Below are positions 1-13,074 of a stretch of DNA of 64,000 nucleotides, piece after piece. Position numbers and translations under genes: made by a program. Source of the DNA: Zizania palustris (taxonomy: Eukaryota; Streptophyta; Magnoliopsida; Poales; Poaceae); assembly GCA_019279435.1 (NCBI GenBank), contig JAAALK010000288.1:55169624-55233623 (forward strand), in the 5' to 3' direction. The first letter of the stretch is position 1. Each line of letters starts with the position of its first letter. The notes below the pieces were generated by a model, which was given only the letters and a program-made list of their open reading frames with translations, did no database searches and was not told the origin of the DNA.

Positions 1-3000
1 CCTCGCCCCGCTCCCCCGCCGCACCAGCTGCACCACTCGCCCCGGCAAAGAAGGCGGAGATTCTGCACGACAAGCACGACAAGCCAGTGGTATGTTTTAA
101 CTGCCGCCAAGAGGGGCATTACGCCCATCAGTGCCCCCACCCCAAGCGCGCACAGGGAGTCGCGACAAACCCCACCATCCGTGCCCGAGTCAACCACGTC
201 ACCCGCCGAGGAAGCCCAGGCCGCGCCCGAGATCGTGATGGGTAAGTTCATGGTAAATTCAGCAATTGCAGTGGTTTTGTTTGACACCGGAGCTACGCAC
301 TCCTTCATATCAACTGAATTTGTGGAAAAGAACAATCTAAACAAAGAAGAACTACCGAGAGCCGTACAAATAGTCACCCCGGGGAAACAAACACTAGCCC
401 TAACCTATAGCCCAAAAGTATGGATAGATATCCACGGCACCATATTTTGGGCCGATCCATCCTTATTGAATGCCAAGACCTGGATCTCATTCTAGGGATG
501 GATTGGTTGAACGAATACCAAGGAGTAATAGAATGTGCCCAGAGAAAAGTGACTGTGACCAGCGAAGAAGGGACGACCGTCACATTTCAAATGCCAAGTC
601 TGAAGATCAGAAGACCAAGACTCCACCAGATTACCCTTGAAGAGATACCGATAGTATGCGAATACCCGGACGTATTCCCAGAGGATTTACCAGGGATGCC
701 ACCCAAGAGGGATATCGCGTTCAGGATCGATTTGGTGCCCGGAACCACCCCTATTTACAAGCGACCATACCGGATGGCCGCCAATGAGTTAGCTGAGATG
801 AAGCAGCAGTTGGAGGATCTCGAGAGGAAAGGCTACATCAGACCTAGCACATCGCCATGGGGTACCCCCGTCATCTTTGTCGAGAAGAAAGAAGACAAGG
901 CAAAGCGTATGTGTGTGGATTACCGCGCTTTGAATGAAGTAACCATCAAGAATAAGTACCCGTTGCCTCGGATCGACGATCTCTTCGACCAGCTAAAAGG
1001 AGCTACGGTATTCTCGAAGATCGACCTGCGTTCTGGTTATCATCAGTTAAGGATTCGAGAAGAAGATATACCCAAGACGGCCTTTACCACCCGTTATGGA
1101 TTGTACGAGTGCACGGTTATGTCTTTTGGATTGACCAACGCCCCTGCATTCTTCATGAATATGATGAATAAGTTGTTCATGGAGTATTTGGACAAATTCA
1201 TCGTGGTCTTCATAGACGACATCCTCATTTATTCCAAGGACCAGAAAGAGCACGAGACTCACCTCCGGTTAACCTTAGGGAAGCTAAGGGAACACCAATT
1301 GTACGCCAAGTACAGCAAATGCAAGTTTTGGACGGCGGAAGTAAAGTTCCTTGGACACATCATCTCTGCGCAAGGAATCGCAGTGGACCTTGCCACCGTA
1401 GAAGCAGTTACGGACTGGCTGCCACCCACGAACGTATCTGAGATACGAAGTTTTCTGGGTTTGGCCGGATATTATCGGAGGTTCATTGAGAATTTTCTAA
1501 GATAGCCAAGCCAATGACCAAGTTGTTGTAGAAAGGAGAAAAGTTTGAATGGACTCCTGAATGCGAGGAAAGTTTCCGCACCCTCAAGACCCGTTTGGTA
1601 TCTACACCCATACTGACCCTACCCGATATCCGGAAAGACTTCCATGTCTATTGTGACGCATCCTGCCAAGGATTGGGATGTGTTCTTATGCAAGATGGAA
1701 AAGTTATCTCTTATGCCTCCCGTCAGTTGAAACCCCATGAGTTGAACTACCCAACCCACGATTTGGAATTAGCCGCCGTGGTGCATGCCCTTAAGATTTG
1801 GAGGCATTATTTGGTCGAAAATCGCTGTGAGATCTTTACGGACCACAAGAGCTTGAAGTACATCTTCACACAGCCAGACCTCAATCTGAGGCAAAGACGA
1901 TGGTTGGAGCTAATAAAGGACTATGACTTAGGTATTCACTACCACCCCCGGAAAAGCAAATGTGGTAGCAGATGCATTAAGTCGCAAGGGATATTGCACA
2001 GCCATGATGATTCAAGAACACGCACCATTGTTATGTACAGAGATGGAAAAGTTGAATCTTGGGTTAACCACCGGAGCATACTTAGCAACCTTGGAGACTC
2101 AACCTATCTTGTTCGAACAAATCCGGGAAGCTCAGTCAGAAGACCCGGATATAGCTGCCATTAGGAAGAACATGAGACAAGGAAAAGCCCCAGGATTTTC
2201 AGAGGACGAGAACGACACCATATGGTTTGGAACCCGGATATGTGTGCCGGATAAACCTGAGATAAAGACCCTTATCCTGAGAGAAGCCCATGAGACAATG
2301 TACTCCATTCATCCCGGCAGTACCAAGATGTACCAGGACCTGAAGGAACGTTATTGGTGGGTTAGTATGAAGAGGGAGATTGCACAGTTCGTCGCCAAAT
2401 GTGACACCTGCAGAAGAGTAAAAGCTGAACATCAGAGACCTGCAGGATTGTTACAGCCACTTAAGGTGCCTGAATGGAAGTGAGAAGAGATCGGTATGGA
2501 TTTCATCACTGGACTACCAAAGACCCAACTTGGGTATGATTCTATTTGGGTGATCATCGATCGGCTTATGAAAGTAGCGCATTTCATAGCCGTCAAGACG
2601 ACCTTTAGTGGCCCCAAGCTTGCAGAATTATACATGGCCCGCATTGTGTGTCTTCATGGAGTGCCCAAGAAGATAGTGTCCGACAGAGGAAGTCAGTTTA
2701 CCTCTCGTTTCTGGAAGAACCTTCAGGAAGAAATGGGAACAAGATTGAACTTTAGCACTGCCTACCACCCTCAGACTGATGGACAAAAGGAAAGGGTAAA
2801 CCAGATATTGGAGGATATGCTCCGGGCATGTGTCTTGGATTTTGGAGCAACTTGGGACAAGAGCTTACCGTACGCTGAGTTTCATACAACAACAGCTATC
2901 AAGCCAGTCTTCAGATGTCTCCTTTTGAAGCCTTATATGGACGTAAGTGCAGAACGCCTCTACTTTGTGACCAAACTGGTGAATCCCAAGTGTTCGGGAC

Positions 3001-3538
3001 GGACATTCTTCGTGAAGCTGAAGAGAAGGTACGGATCATTAGAGACCGACTCAAGACAGCCCAATCACGACAGAAGAGCTACGCGGACAATCGTCACCGA
3101 GACCTAGCCTTTGAAGAAGGAGATCATGTCTACCTTCGAGTTACGCCTCTCCGTGGCACCCAACGGTTTAACATGAGAGGAAAGTTGGCCCCTCGATATG
3201 TTGGACCATTTCCCATTGTTCGACGCCAAAGTGAAGTTGCATATCAGTTGGAATTACCGCCCTCATTGGCTGGAGTACATGACGTGTTTCACGTTTCCCA
3301 ACTAAAGAAGTGTCTTCGCGTCCCTACAGAGCAAGTAGACCTCCAGCAGCTGGATGTCCAAGAGGATCTGACCTATGTGGAAAATCCTGTTAAGATATTG
3401 GAGATCAAAGAAAGGATAACCAGGAGTCGGGTCATCCGCTTCTGTAAAGTGCAGTGGAGCAATCATCCGGTAGAGGAAGCTACTTGGGAAAAAGAAGATG
3501 AACTCAAGGCACAGCATCCTGAGCTATTCGAGGAATGA
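1..3538 (+). pseudogene. gag-pol polyprotein remnant (zinc knuckle, PR, RT, RNase H, INT, chromodomain)
   Basis: Order seen: a CCHC knuckle CFNCRQEGHYAHQC (about 93-134), aspartic protease with DTGATHSF (about 280-310), reverse transcriptase with FIDD (about 1208-1219), RNase H (from about 1640), integrase zinc finger and DDE core (GMDFITGLP near 2494, VSDRGSQF near 2677, HPQTDGQ near 2767), and a chromodomain near the end (about 3370-3535). The frame is broken at least five times: near 215, near 450, near 1497, near 1950 and near 2888. Two stops interrupt it, near 1530 (TAG) and at 2481-2483 (TGA where family members have Trp). It cannot make a full polyprotein. It codes for replication and integration enzymes of the element only. 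Confidence 0.9.
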
Positions 3539-3567
3539 TCCAAATCTCGAGGACGAGATTCTCTGTA

Positions 3568-3580
3568 AGGGGGATAGGAT
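3568..3580 (+). other. polypurine tract of Tekay-like element
   Basis: A purine-rich stretch (AAGGGGGATAGGAT) sits directly before the TGTAACACCC start of the LTR and 30 bp after the pol stop. This is the expected place for plus-strand priming in reverse transcription. Confidence 0.65.
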
Positions 3581-6042
3581 TGTAACACCCCAAGAAATAA
3601 AAACAAATAAAATAAAAGAAAATTATTATTTAAATCATTTCTGGATTTATTCATTAAAGAAAATCCTAAAAGAGCCCTAATAAAGCCAAACAGGGAGAAA
3701 TATTCAAAATTTGGACCTGAAAATTTTATGGGATGAACCAGAGACCAAAATATAATTTTAGGAATTTTTCCAAAATTTTTATCAACAGTGATTCAACCCT
3801 TAATCAAATATATGAATAACTGGATTTATTTTAAATCAGAAAAGGATTAAAAAGCTTAACGGGCCTCAACCTCCAAAGTAACCGAGCCCAGCCCAGTCCA
3901 AACCGCCAGCCACTGACATGTGGGACCCGCGTTCGCGCTCCGCTTGGCCCACCTGTCAGCCTCTCGCACCCACCCTCGTCCCTCTGACCAACGGGACCCG
4001 CCTGTCGGCCTTCCCTTTCTTGTTTCGCGGCCGCCGATAGGTGGGGACCACATGTCGGGATCGTCTTCCCCGAAGGAAAGGGATCCCCCCTTTCCATCGC
4101 CCGGCGACCCCTCCTTCCAAATCCGTCGCCGCCAGCTCCCCCTTGCCAAACCGACGCCCGATCTCGACTTGCCGAACTCCGGCGACCCCTTTCCAACCAA
4201 AGCCGACGCGTTTTCACGCTTATGGAATCATATCCGAGGAGAAAATGGAACCTCGCCGGAGATGGAAACAAACCTTCGGGTTCCCCGCATTCCCTGCCAT
4301 CTGGACGCCGACGAGCCCCTATAAGAACCCCTCGGCTCACCGCACTCCGCCCACACCTCCTAAGCCCTAACCAAAGCCCTCCAGAGCGCCGCTGCTGTTT
4401 TTGCGAGCTCCTCCCCTGGTCTGCCTCCGGCGAGCAATCGCCGCCGCCTCGGACCCCCACTGCCCTCACCGTAGCCACCTTCGTGACCACCGAGACCCAC
4501 CCGTCCTCGGCCGCCCCTCGGTTGGCCGTAGGATCCGCCGGAACGCCGTAACCGTCGACCACCCGAACAACCCTCGCCGTCTACCCTCACCGCCGGCCAC
4601 CATCCTTCGACTACCCTCGCCGCCGCAGGTATGGTTGGAACCGCCGTAATCCCCTCTTTTTATTTTTGCTGGTAGCTAGGGCTTAGCCCCCTCGCCGTCG
4701 CCGTCGCCACCTCAACCGAGCCCCGCCGTCGCCGGAGACGAAGGGTGCGAGGCCCTTTTCGCGCATGCCGTGCTGGATTAAATCCTGGCCGCACGATCGC
4801 GAACGAGGCGCACAGATTAAATCCCATTTAATCTCATCCGTAGATCTGGTAAAAGGGGTATGGTGCCATCTCGGCCGTTGATCATAAATTAAACCCCCGG
4901 CGTAATCTGGTGCGTCCACGTCATACCGTTTCGCCCGTTCTAATCTGAGCCATCCATTTTCATTTAAAAGATCCCGCCTCGCATAAGGCCACTGGATCCA
5001 GATCCAACGGTCCAGGTCGCCCGGGTCCACGCGCACAGTCACAGGTTCACGGTGAACCTGGTTCACCGTGGACCAGAGACTGTTTTCTGTTTAAATAAAA
5101 TTCCAGAAAATTGTTTAAACTTTGAAAATTCATAACTTGCTCATTTTAACTCCAAATTTCACCATTCAAATTTTGTTAAATCCAGAATACTATTCTCTAC
5201 ACATTAATGCCTTAAAAACAGTATGTTACTGTTACCCAAAATATTTTTAATAAATAAATAAATAAAAACCCCTTAGGGTTTAAATTAGAAATACAGAAAC
5301 TAAATTAGGAAAAATCCTAAAAAGTTAAGTTTTACTGTTTTATACCAAACTTTAGAATATTAAACTATTACTTCACATAAAACACCCACAAATATGTATG
5401 TTTATTATTTGGTGGATTTTATCTGTTTATTGAATGTATTGTTTACTTTTCCGTATCGAGAAGACTACGAGTTCGTCGAGGAGCAGGAGTTCTATCCCGA
5501 GGTTCCTCCATCCCCCTTTGCTGATCAAGGCAAGTCATCGACCACCTCTGTTGAAACAGTTGATCATATTTGAGCCCATGTTTTAATAAAGTATCGCTAT
5601 AACCCATAGGTTAATATTGCATTAGTCCAATAATCAAGCCTTACACTTATATTTATTAGATCCCCGTCCTTGTGTGCAAACCCAAGCCATGCTTATTGAG
5701 CCTTAACTCCTTGTCACTCTACTATAAAATTATTAGCTAGTGCCCAATGTACCGGCACAACTGCTATAGGATAAAAAGAATGAGTCGTAGATAGCTGGTT
5801 TCTGTATATGAAATTCCCCGTTATTCTCGTCTCTGGACTCTGTTGGAGTTGGCTGAGTTATAAGTATGGTGGGTTCTGGGTGCAAGCTCGGAAACTGGTT
5901 GGTCGCACCTAGGGCACTATAAGGACCGGTCTGCGGGATCTGTTGCAAAGCACTTTCGTACCAACCACAAGTCTAATGGGTAAGTCCTAATTGGAAGTGT
6001 GGACCACTCCGGCTCTATGCACCATAGTGGAGGGGTACAAGG

Positions 6043-6951
6043 TGATGAGGACATCACTTCACATGATACACACATGGAGCCTCCGCCTACAATTCAACTA
6101 CAAGGACCAATCACACGCGCCCGTGCCCGTCGCTTGAACCATGAGGTTAATTCGTTCCTTAGCAACTTTGATTATATTTGTTTGGATGGGATGCTACTGA
6201 ATACTAGTGATATTTTGTTGCTTAGGAACATGGGAGATGGAATAGGAGAGTTGGAGTTGAAGACGGAGCCGCACGGATGATTTGAAGTCAAGAATTCGCT
6301 GGTTCGGACTACATCGACCACCATTCACCAAAATGGGCATAACTTCCTCATACGAAGTCCGATTGGCGCGTTCTTGGACTTTTTGGAAAGCTGAGGAGAA
6401 GACGGATCTTTTGCCGTAGGTTTCGCATCATTTGGAGTCTCGAGTCGACCTATGTATTTAAAACAGTCCTGCGTGACAGAACTGGGCCGTGTTGGCCATA
6501 TTTTGAGTCTGTACGTCTTCTAGCCCACAGCCCAAGTCTGTTCCCCTTCCACAGGCCGCCGCCCTATATATTCTCACGCCAGCCACTTCTAGGGTCAGGT
6601 TTTGCTTTGTTGCATCTACACTGTTGTGTTTAGATCCCGCCTCTTGCGCCGGACCGATTGGCTGCCGCATTGGCGTTTGTGAAACCTCACCTTATCTTCG
6701 TTTGTCTGTGTTTTGGCATTCGATTTGTATCCTTCCTGTTCTTGCTTGTGTTCTTGGGTTCGCTTGCAGGAATTAGCCTTCGTGGCGAGGTCAATCGCGT
6801 CCTGCGTGGTTGATAACCAACGGAGACAGTGGTGTAACGATTGCGAGGTTTTGATCCGCCAGACCGGAGCCTTGGATCGCCAACGTCGAGATTCTCCACC
6901 AACCCAAGTTTATCCCTTACCTAGCGGAAGATCGGGACCACTCCCCCATCA
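6043..6951 (+). repeat. 5' LTR of CRM-like element
   Basis: 909 bp, starting TGATGAGG and ending CATCA, followed two bases later by a tRNA-iMet-type primer site. The CCTATATATTC box at about 6563-6573 is the likely core promoter. The first 238 bp repeat the C-terminal coding end of pol found in the 3' LTR. Confidence 0.92.
6565..6572 (+). promoter_or_regulatory. TATA box in CRM 5' LTR
   Basis: TATATATT inside the LTR, about 380 bp before the LTR end, in a position fit to start genomic RNA. The 3' LTR carries the same box at about 13359. Confidence 0.55.
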
Positions 6952-6953
6952 GC

Positions 6954-6965
6954 TGGTATCAGAGC
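6954..6965 (+). other. primer binding site (tRNA-iMet type)
   Basis: TGGTATCAGAGC lies two bases after the 5' LTR end. It matches the complement of the 3' end of initiator Met tRNA, the usual primer for chromoviruses and copia elements in plants. Confidence 0.85.
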
Positions 6966-7582
6966 TCAGATTTCCCGTTAGGTAATCTCGATCTGCTTTT
7001 GTTTTACCCAAAGTCCAGAAAACCGCACCAAAAAAAATTCCCCACCGAGAACCCCTTTGTGCCTTGCGATTTTAATTTCAGTTTTAACTTTGTTGAGTTC
7101 GTGTTCTTGGTCGAGTCTTGTTGCTGGTTTAGTCATCCCTCTGTGTCGTTTGAGTAGTAGTTGTTCTTGTGTCTCAGAAAAAATTCCCCACCGAAAACCC
7201 CCCCCCCTTCCGCAACCCTCTTTGTTTTCCACATCCAGTTTTTGTGACCCCCCTTCGGTAAAACAGGCATAACTTTTCGCTCGTTTGGCAGAAAAATCTG
7301 AAATTTTTGAGCGTGTTCCTGACTCAATTTGGAGGGTACCCTAACCCACAAAGGTCGGTTAGCCCTCACCAAAATCGCCAAAAAAAATCGGGAAGATAGA
7401 GAAAAAAATTGGAGAAAGTTTTTGCTCGCCGGACAGCAAACTTGTTTGAATTTTGTGAGCCACATCCCACCTTAGTTGTAGGTGCCAATTTTTGTGGTTA
7501 CTCCTCTGGTCATCCTTGTTTCAAAAAAAAATAGAGTGAAAAAAAAAAGAAAAAAAAAAGAGAAACAGTCCTGTTATTTTGC

Positions 7583-7785
7583 TTGTCCGAACTCTTGTCC
7601 AAACTCTTGTCCGAACTCTTGTCCAATCTGAGGCAGTCTTTGGCTGTTTGTTGCTTGTCCGATCTCTTGTCTGAACCTTTGTCCGAACTCTTGTCCGATC
7701 CGAACAGCAGCAAAAAAAAAAAAGAAGAGAAAAAAAAATTTTGCACATACCCTTGTCCGATCTCTTGTCCAATCCCTTGTCCGAT
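7583..7785 (+). repeat. CTTGTCCGAACT short tandem repeat in CRM leader
   Basis: Units of about 12 bp, variants of CTTGTCCGAACT / CTTGTCCAATCT, run in two blocks (about 7583-7635 and 7660-7785). The second block is interrupted by an A-rich stretch near 7710-7740. Confidence 0.7.
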
Positions 7786-8194
7786 CTATAGAGAGCTGAT
7801 TTTGGCCTGTGTTGCTTCCATTTGAGTTTTGGGCACATAGTTTCCCTCTATTACTTGAACTTTCACTTTGGGAGCACTACGGTCAGCAACTTTGACGAGT
7901 ACTTGGGAATACTTATTGAACTTGGTTTAACTGTTATTATTATCGCTAATCCTTGCTACTCACTTGCCTTCCAAGCTACACATTTCTCTTGGTCAGGACA
8001 GGTTCATTCCTTGCAATTGTACACCATCCTCCACTTGGTTCATCACCTGTAGGCCGGTGACCTCACTGCGGCGTGGTAAGAACACTTGCAAGCGTGGGTA
8101 AGGTGCTTGACGAATTGCTTCCACCACACATCCAGCACCCCACCTAGCTGTTTTTCCACCAGGATTATTCTTTGTTGTTTTGTCTTTCACTAAC

Positions 8195-11100
8195 ATGGCA
8201 GATAACAGCGGCACCCCTCCATCTGATTTTAATGAATGTGTCTCACGACGTGCTCTACTAGAGTCTCAGCGGCAGACCCAACATTCCATCGAACGTCTCG
8301 CACGTACTGTGGCTGACCTAGTGGACCGGATGACTGCCTTGGAAACACGATTGCCTGCTGCACGAGCCAACAATGACCCTGTTGAAGAGGAAGACGACCA
8401 TATTGAAGAGGAAGACGACCTATCCTATGCTGGGAACAATGGCATTGGAACTGATGAGGCTGCACATCATCGCTTTCAGTTCAACCGTCAAGGTATGGGC
8501 GGCCACCGCAACCGCCCTCCACGAGGTAACAATGACAACCACAGGAACAATGATCCCTACTCTAAGGTAAAATTTTCAGTACCTCCTTTTGCTGGCACCT
8601 ATGATCCAGATGCATATTTAGATTGGGAGATGTCGGTCGAACAAAAATTTAATGCTCACATGGTTCCTGCTATCCACCGCGTGCGTTTAGCTACTAGTGA
8701 CTTCACTGGATATGCTCTTCTTTGGTGGACTGAAATAGTTCAGGTTGGAAATGAACCACAAACATGGGATATGTTAAAACGGCAAATGCGTGGTAGATGG
8801 GTCCCTCCTTCATATAAACGTGATTTGAGAAAAAAATTGCAGCGCCTAAACCAAGGAAATAAATCGGTAGAGGAGTATTATCAGGAGTTGCAAATAGGTT
8901 GCATGCGTGCTGAAATCGAGGAGGACAATGAGGATAAAATGGCCCGTTTTTATGGTGGTTTACGACGTGAAATTCAGGATATCATTGATTATAAAGAATA
9001 CAATACTATCACTCGTCTTTTCCACCTTGCTATGCTTGCAGAAAAAGAATTGCAGGGTCGCCAACAACCACAACGCAGCATGAGGACCAACATTGGTGGT
9101 GCTACTTCACGCTCAAGTGGGCAGCAGCAACGACCACTCGCACCCCCTTCTCGACCGGCGGCTACATCAGCACCTTCTACATCTACAGCCCAGGTTGAGA
9201 GTTCCAAGACTGCAGCATCCAAGGCGCCAGCCAAGCCCACCTCCTCGGCAGCCTCTACTGCACGTTCTGCAGCGATCCAGTGTCACAGGTGCAAAGGACT
9301 TGGACACGTTATGAAAGACTGCCCTAGTCAGCGGGCTTATATTGCTACGGAAGACGGTGGCTATGTAAGTGCTAGTGATGTTGAAGATGAATATGCACTT
9401 GCTGCTAACATTGCAGGAGATGATGATACATTCGACGATGACGATGTTCTTGCGTCGGATGCCACTGCCGACCTTGAAGCCCTTATTGTACAACGCGTCT
9501 TGAGCACTCACATGGAGCAGGACGACAGGGCACAACGGAACAATCTGTTTCAGACCTTCTTCGGCGTCAATAACCGTCGTGTACGTGTCATCATCGACAG
9601 CGGTAGTTGCAACAATTTGGTGAGCCACGACATGGTAACGAAGCTTCAACTTCCCACACGCGCGCATCCACACCCTTACCATGTGCAATGGTTCAACAAT
9701 AGTGGTAAGGTCAAGGTAACACAAACTGCTCACATCAAATTTTCCATTGGTACATACGTCGGAGCTGCTGATTTTGATGTAGTACCAATGCAAGCATGTT
9801 CTCTGTTACTTGGTAGACCTTGGGAGTATGATACTGATGCTACACACCATGGTAGGAGCAATACGTACACATTTATGTATAAAGGAAAGAAAGTTACATT
9901 GCTTCCTATGACTCCTGCTGAAATTGTAAAATTTGAACAAGAAAAACATGCTAGGGATGCACAAAAGAGCAAACAACCTTCTGAAAATCAGCAAGTAGCT
10001 AAGACGCTTTTGAAGCAACAGAAAGATAAAATTGCTTCTCCTTCTTCATCACAAGTTATAAATCTGAAAGGGCGTGTCATGCTTGCAACTAAAACTGACC
10101 TTGCTGAAATTTGTGATGATACTCCCTTGCTATACGGCTTGATTTGCACAAACGTGTTGTTTTCACTTGCGAACATTCCTAGCTCTGTTCCTGTTGCAGT
10201 CACTGACCTTTTGCAGGAGTTTAAAGATGTTTTTCCTGCTGAGATACCACCCGGGCTGCCACCGATACGCGGCATCGAGCACCAAATTGATTTGGTCCCG
10301 GGGGCGTCTCTTCCTAATCGTGCAGCGTACCGCACCAATCTGGAGGAGACAAAAGAAATTGAGCGCCAAGTACAGGACCTTCTTGATCGTGGGTACGTCC
10401 GTGAAAGCCTTAGTCCTTGTGCAGTACCCGTTCTTTTGGTACCTAAGAAAGATGGTAGTTGGCGCATGTGTGTTGATTGTCGTGCTATTAATAATATCAC
10501 CATTCGATATCGACACCCTATTCCTAGATTGGATGACATGCTTGATGAGCTTAGTGGTGCCATTATCTTTTCTAAGATCGATCTCCGTAGTGGCTACCAC
10601 CAAATTCGCATGAAACTAGGTGATGAATGGAAAACTGCTTTTAAAACAAAGTTTGGATTATATGAGTGGCTTGTCATGCCTTTTGGACTTACTAATGCAC
10701 CTAGTACCTTCATGCGCTTGATGAATGAAGTCCTACGGCACTTTATAGGACGCTTTGTGGTTGTATACTTTGATGATATCTTGGTTTATAGCAAGTCTCT
10801 CACTGAACATGTTGAACACCTACGTGCTGTTTTTTTTGCCCTCCGTGAAGCTAGAATGTTTGGTAACCTTGAGAAGTGCACGTTTTGCACGGATCGAGTT
10901 GTGTTTCTTGGCTATGTTGTCACTTCACAGGGTATTGAGGTCGACGCGGCAAAGATAGAAGCCATCAACAGCTGGCCGCAACCCCAAACTATCACACAGG
11001 TACGTAGCTTTCTTGGTCTTGCAGGTTTCTACCGGCGTTTTGTGAAAGATTTCAGCACCATAGCCGGTCCTTTGCATGAGTTGACCAAGAAGGGAATTAC

Positions 11101-13074
11101 TTTTGCGTGGGAGCCAGCACATGAACAAGCTTTTGCCACACTCAAAGATCGCCTTACACATGCACCTCTACTTCAGTTACCCGACTTCGGTAAGCCTTTT
11201 GAGTTAGAATGTGATGCTAGTGGTTTTGGATTAGGAGGTGTGCTGCTGCAAGGAGGTAAACCCGTGGCCTATTTTAGTGAGAAATTACATGGCCCACAGT
11301 TGAACTATTCTACCTATAATAAGGAATTATATGCCTTAGTGCGTGTGCTTGAAACTTGGCAACATTACCTTTTGCCTAAGGAGTTTATTATTCATTCGGA
11401 TCATGAAGCATTGAAGCATATACGTAGTCAAGCAAATCTGAATAAACGACATGCTAAATGGGTAGAATTTATTGAAACTTTTCCATACATCATTAAGCAT
11501 AAGAAAGGGAAAGATAATGTGATTGCGGATGCTTTGTCTAGACGTTATACATTGCTTTCTCAACTTGATTATAAGATCTTTGGTTTAGAAACATTGAAGG
11601 ACATATATGCTACTGATTTGGACTTCAAAGATGCTTTTGCAAATTGTACAGATGTCCGTGCTTGGAACAAATATGTGCTGAATAATGGATATCTTTTTCG
11701 TGCTAACAAGTTATGTGTGCCGGCTAGCTCTCTTCGCTTGTTGTTATTGCAGGAAGCACATGGTGGTGGTTTGATGGGTCATTTTGGATCAAAGAAAACT
11801 GAAGATGTGCTGTCCACCCATTTCTATTGGCCTAGGATGAGACGAGATGTTGAGCGCTATGTGGCACGATGCACTACTTGCAATAAAGCTAAGTCCCGTC
11901 TAAACCCACATGGTCTTATATGCCTCTGCCCGTTCCTAGTGTACCTTGGGAGGATATTTCTATGGATTTTGTGTTAGGATTACCTAGAACTAGGAGGGGG
12001 AGAGATAGTATTTTTGTGGTGGTAGATCGTTTCTCTAAAATGGCGCATTTTATACCTTGTCACAAGAGCGACGATGCTACAAATGTTGCTGATTTGTTTT
12101 TCAGAGAGGTCGTACGCTTGCATGGAGTTCCCAATACCATCGTTTCAGATCGTGATGCCAAATTCTTAAGTCATTTTTGGAGGACGTTGTGGCATAAGTT
12201 GGGGACGAAGCTGCTGTTTTCTACTACTTGTCACCCCCAAACGGATGGACAAACAGAAGTCGTCAACCGCACATTGTCCACCATGTTGAGGGCTGTTTTG
12301 AAGACCAACTTGAAGCTTTGGGAAGAGTGTCTACCTCATATTGAGTTTGCATATAATAGGTCAGTACACTCCACTACTAAGGTAAGTCCATTTCAAGTGG
12401 TCTATGGCTTTAATCCGCGTGCTCCTATTGATTTGCTACCATTACCACCATCTGAAAACTTGAATTTTGATGCTACTACACGTGCTGAATTATTGCTTAA
12501 GATGCATGAAACTACTAAAGCAAACATAGAGAAAATGAATGAGAAATATTGTGCTTATGGTAGTAAGGGTAGAAAAGAGATAACATTTGAACCGGGTGAT
12601 CTTGTTTGGTTGCACTTGCGCAAGGATCGTTTTCCTGATTTAAGAAAATCTAAATTGATGCCACGTGCTGATGGTCCTTTCCGTGTGCTTGAGAAGATAA
12701 ATGACAATGCATATAAGCTTGAGTTGCCTGCAGCTTTTGGGGTTAGTCCCACATTTAACATTTCAGATTTAAAGCCTTATTTGGGAGATGATGATGAGCT
12801 TGAGTCGAGGACGACTCCAATTCAAGAGGGGGAGGATGATGAGGACATCACTTCACATGATACACACATGGAGCCTCCGCCTACAATTCAACTACAAGGA
12901 CCAATCACACGCGCCCGTGCCCGTCGCTTGAACCATGAGGTTAATTCGTTCCTTAGCAACTTTGATTATATTTGTTTGGATGGGATGCTACTGAATACTA
13001 GTGATATTTTGTTGCTTAGGAACATGGGAGATGGAATAGGAGAGTTGGAGTTGAAGACGGAGCCGCACGGATGA
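8195..13074 (+). pseudogene. CRM gag-pol polyprotein with one frameshift
   Basis: The start is the ATG at 8195 (MADNSGTPPSDF); an upstream in-frame TTG at 8180 is not a likely start. Gag contains a zinc knuckle CHRCKGLGHVMKDC (about 9281-9322). Then follow aspartic protease with DSGSCNNLVS (about 9596), reverse transcriptase with YFDD (about 10765-10776), RNase H (from about 11200), integrase zinc finger (HGGGLMGH...CTTC, about 11758-11881) and DDE core (DFVLGLP near 11965, SDRDAKF near 12148, HPQTDGQ near 12235). The frame of 8195 meets a stop at 11975-11977, and the integrase continues in another frame from about 11917, so one base seems missing there. The last 80 residues (including GPITRARARRLNHE) lie inside the 3' LTR, as in CRM elements whose C-terminal motif is thought to guide centromere targeting. 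All other parts look intact. A sequencing error at the shift is possible. Confidence 0.88.
12824..12836 (+). other. polypurine tract of CRM-like element
   Basis: AAGAGGGGGAGGA sits directly before the 3' LTR and inside the open pol frame. It is the expected plus-strand primer. Confidence 0.75.

Larger units (their letters stand above)
6952..8194 (+). other. CRM untranslated leader, low complexity
   Basis: About 1.24 kb between primer site and gag start. It holds poly-A/poly-G tracts around 7020-7040, 7180-7210, 7380-7410 and 7520-7570, and a degenerate array of CTTGTCCGAACT units (about 7583-7785) split by an A-rich run. No plausible protein-coding frame is seen; short frames here come from the repeat units. 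Confidence 0.7.

Noticed and set aside
3831..4650. Overlapping open frames on both strands in C-rich DNA (Pro/Arg-rich products)
   Set aside because: High CpG and C content of the Tekay-like LTR makes stop codons rare; no domain, and frames overlap each other on both strands.
6280..6670. Small minus-strand and plus-strand frames in the CRM LTR as separate genes
   Set aside because: The same frames recur in both LTRs, overlap promoter sequence and lack any domain; the only supported coding part is the pol end in the 3' LTR.
6954..6965. tRNA gene fragment suggested by TGGTATCAGAGC here and at 62381
   Set aside because: Only the primer-binding complement is present; no tRNA fold or A and B boxes around it.
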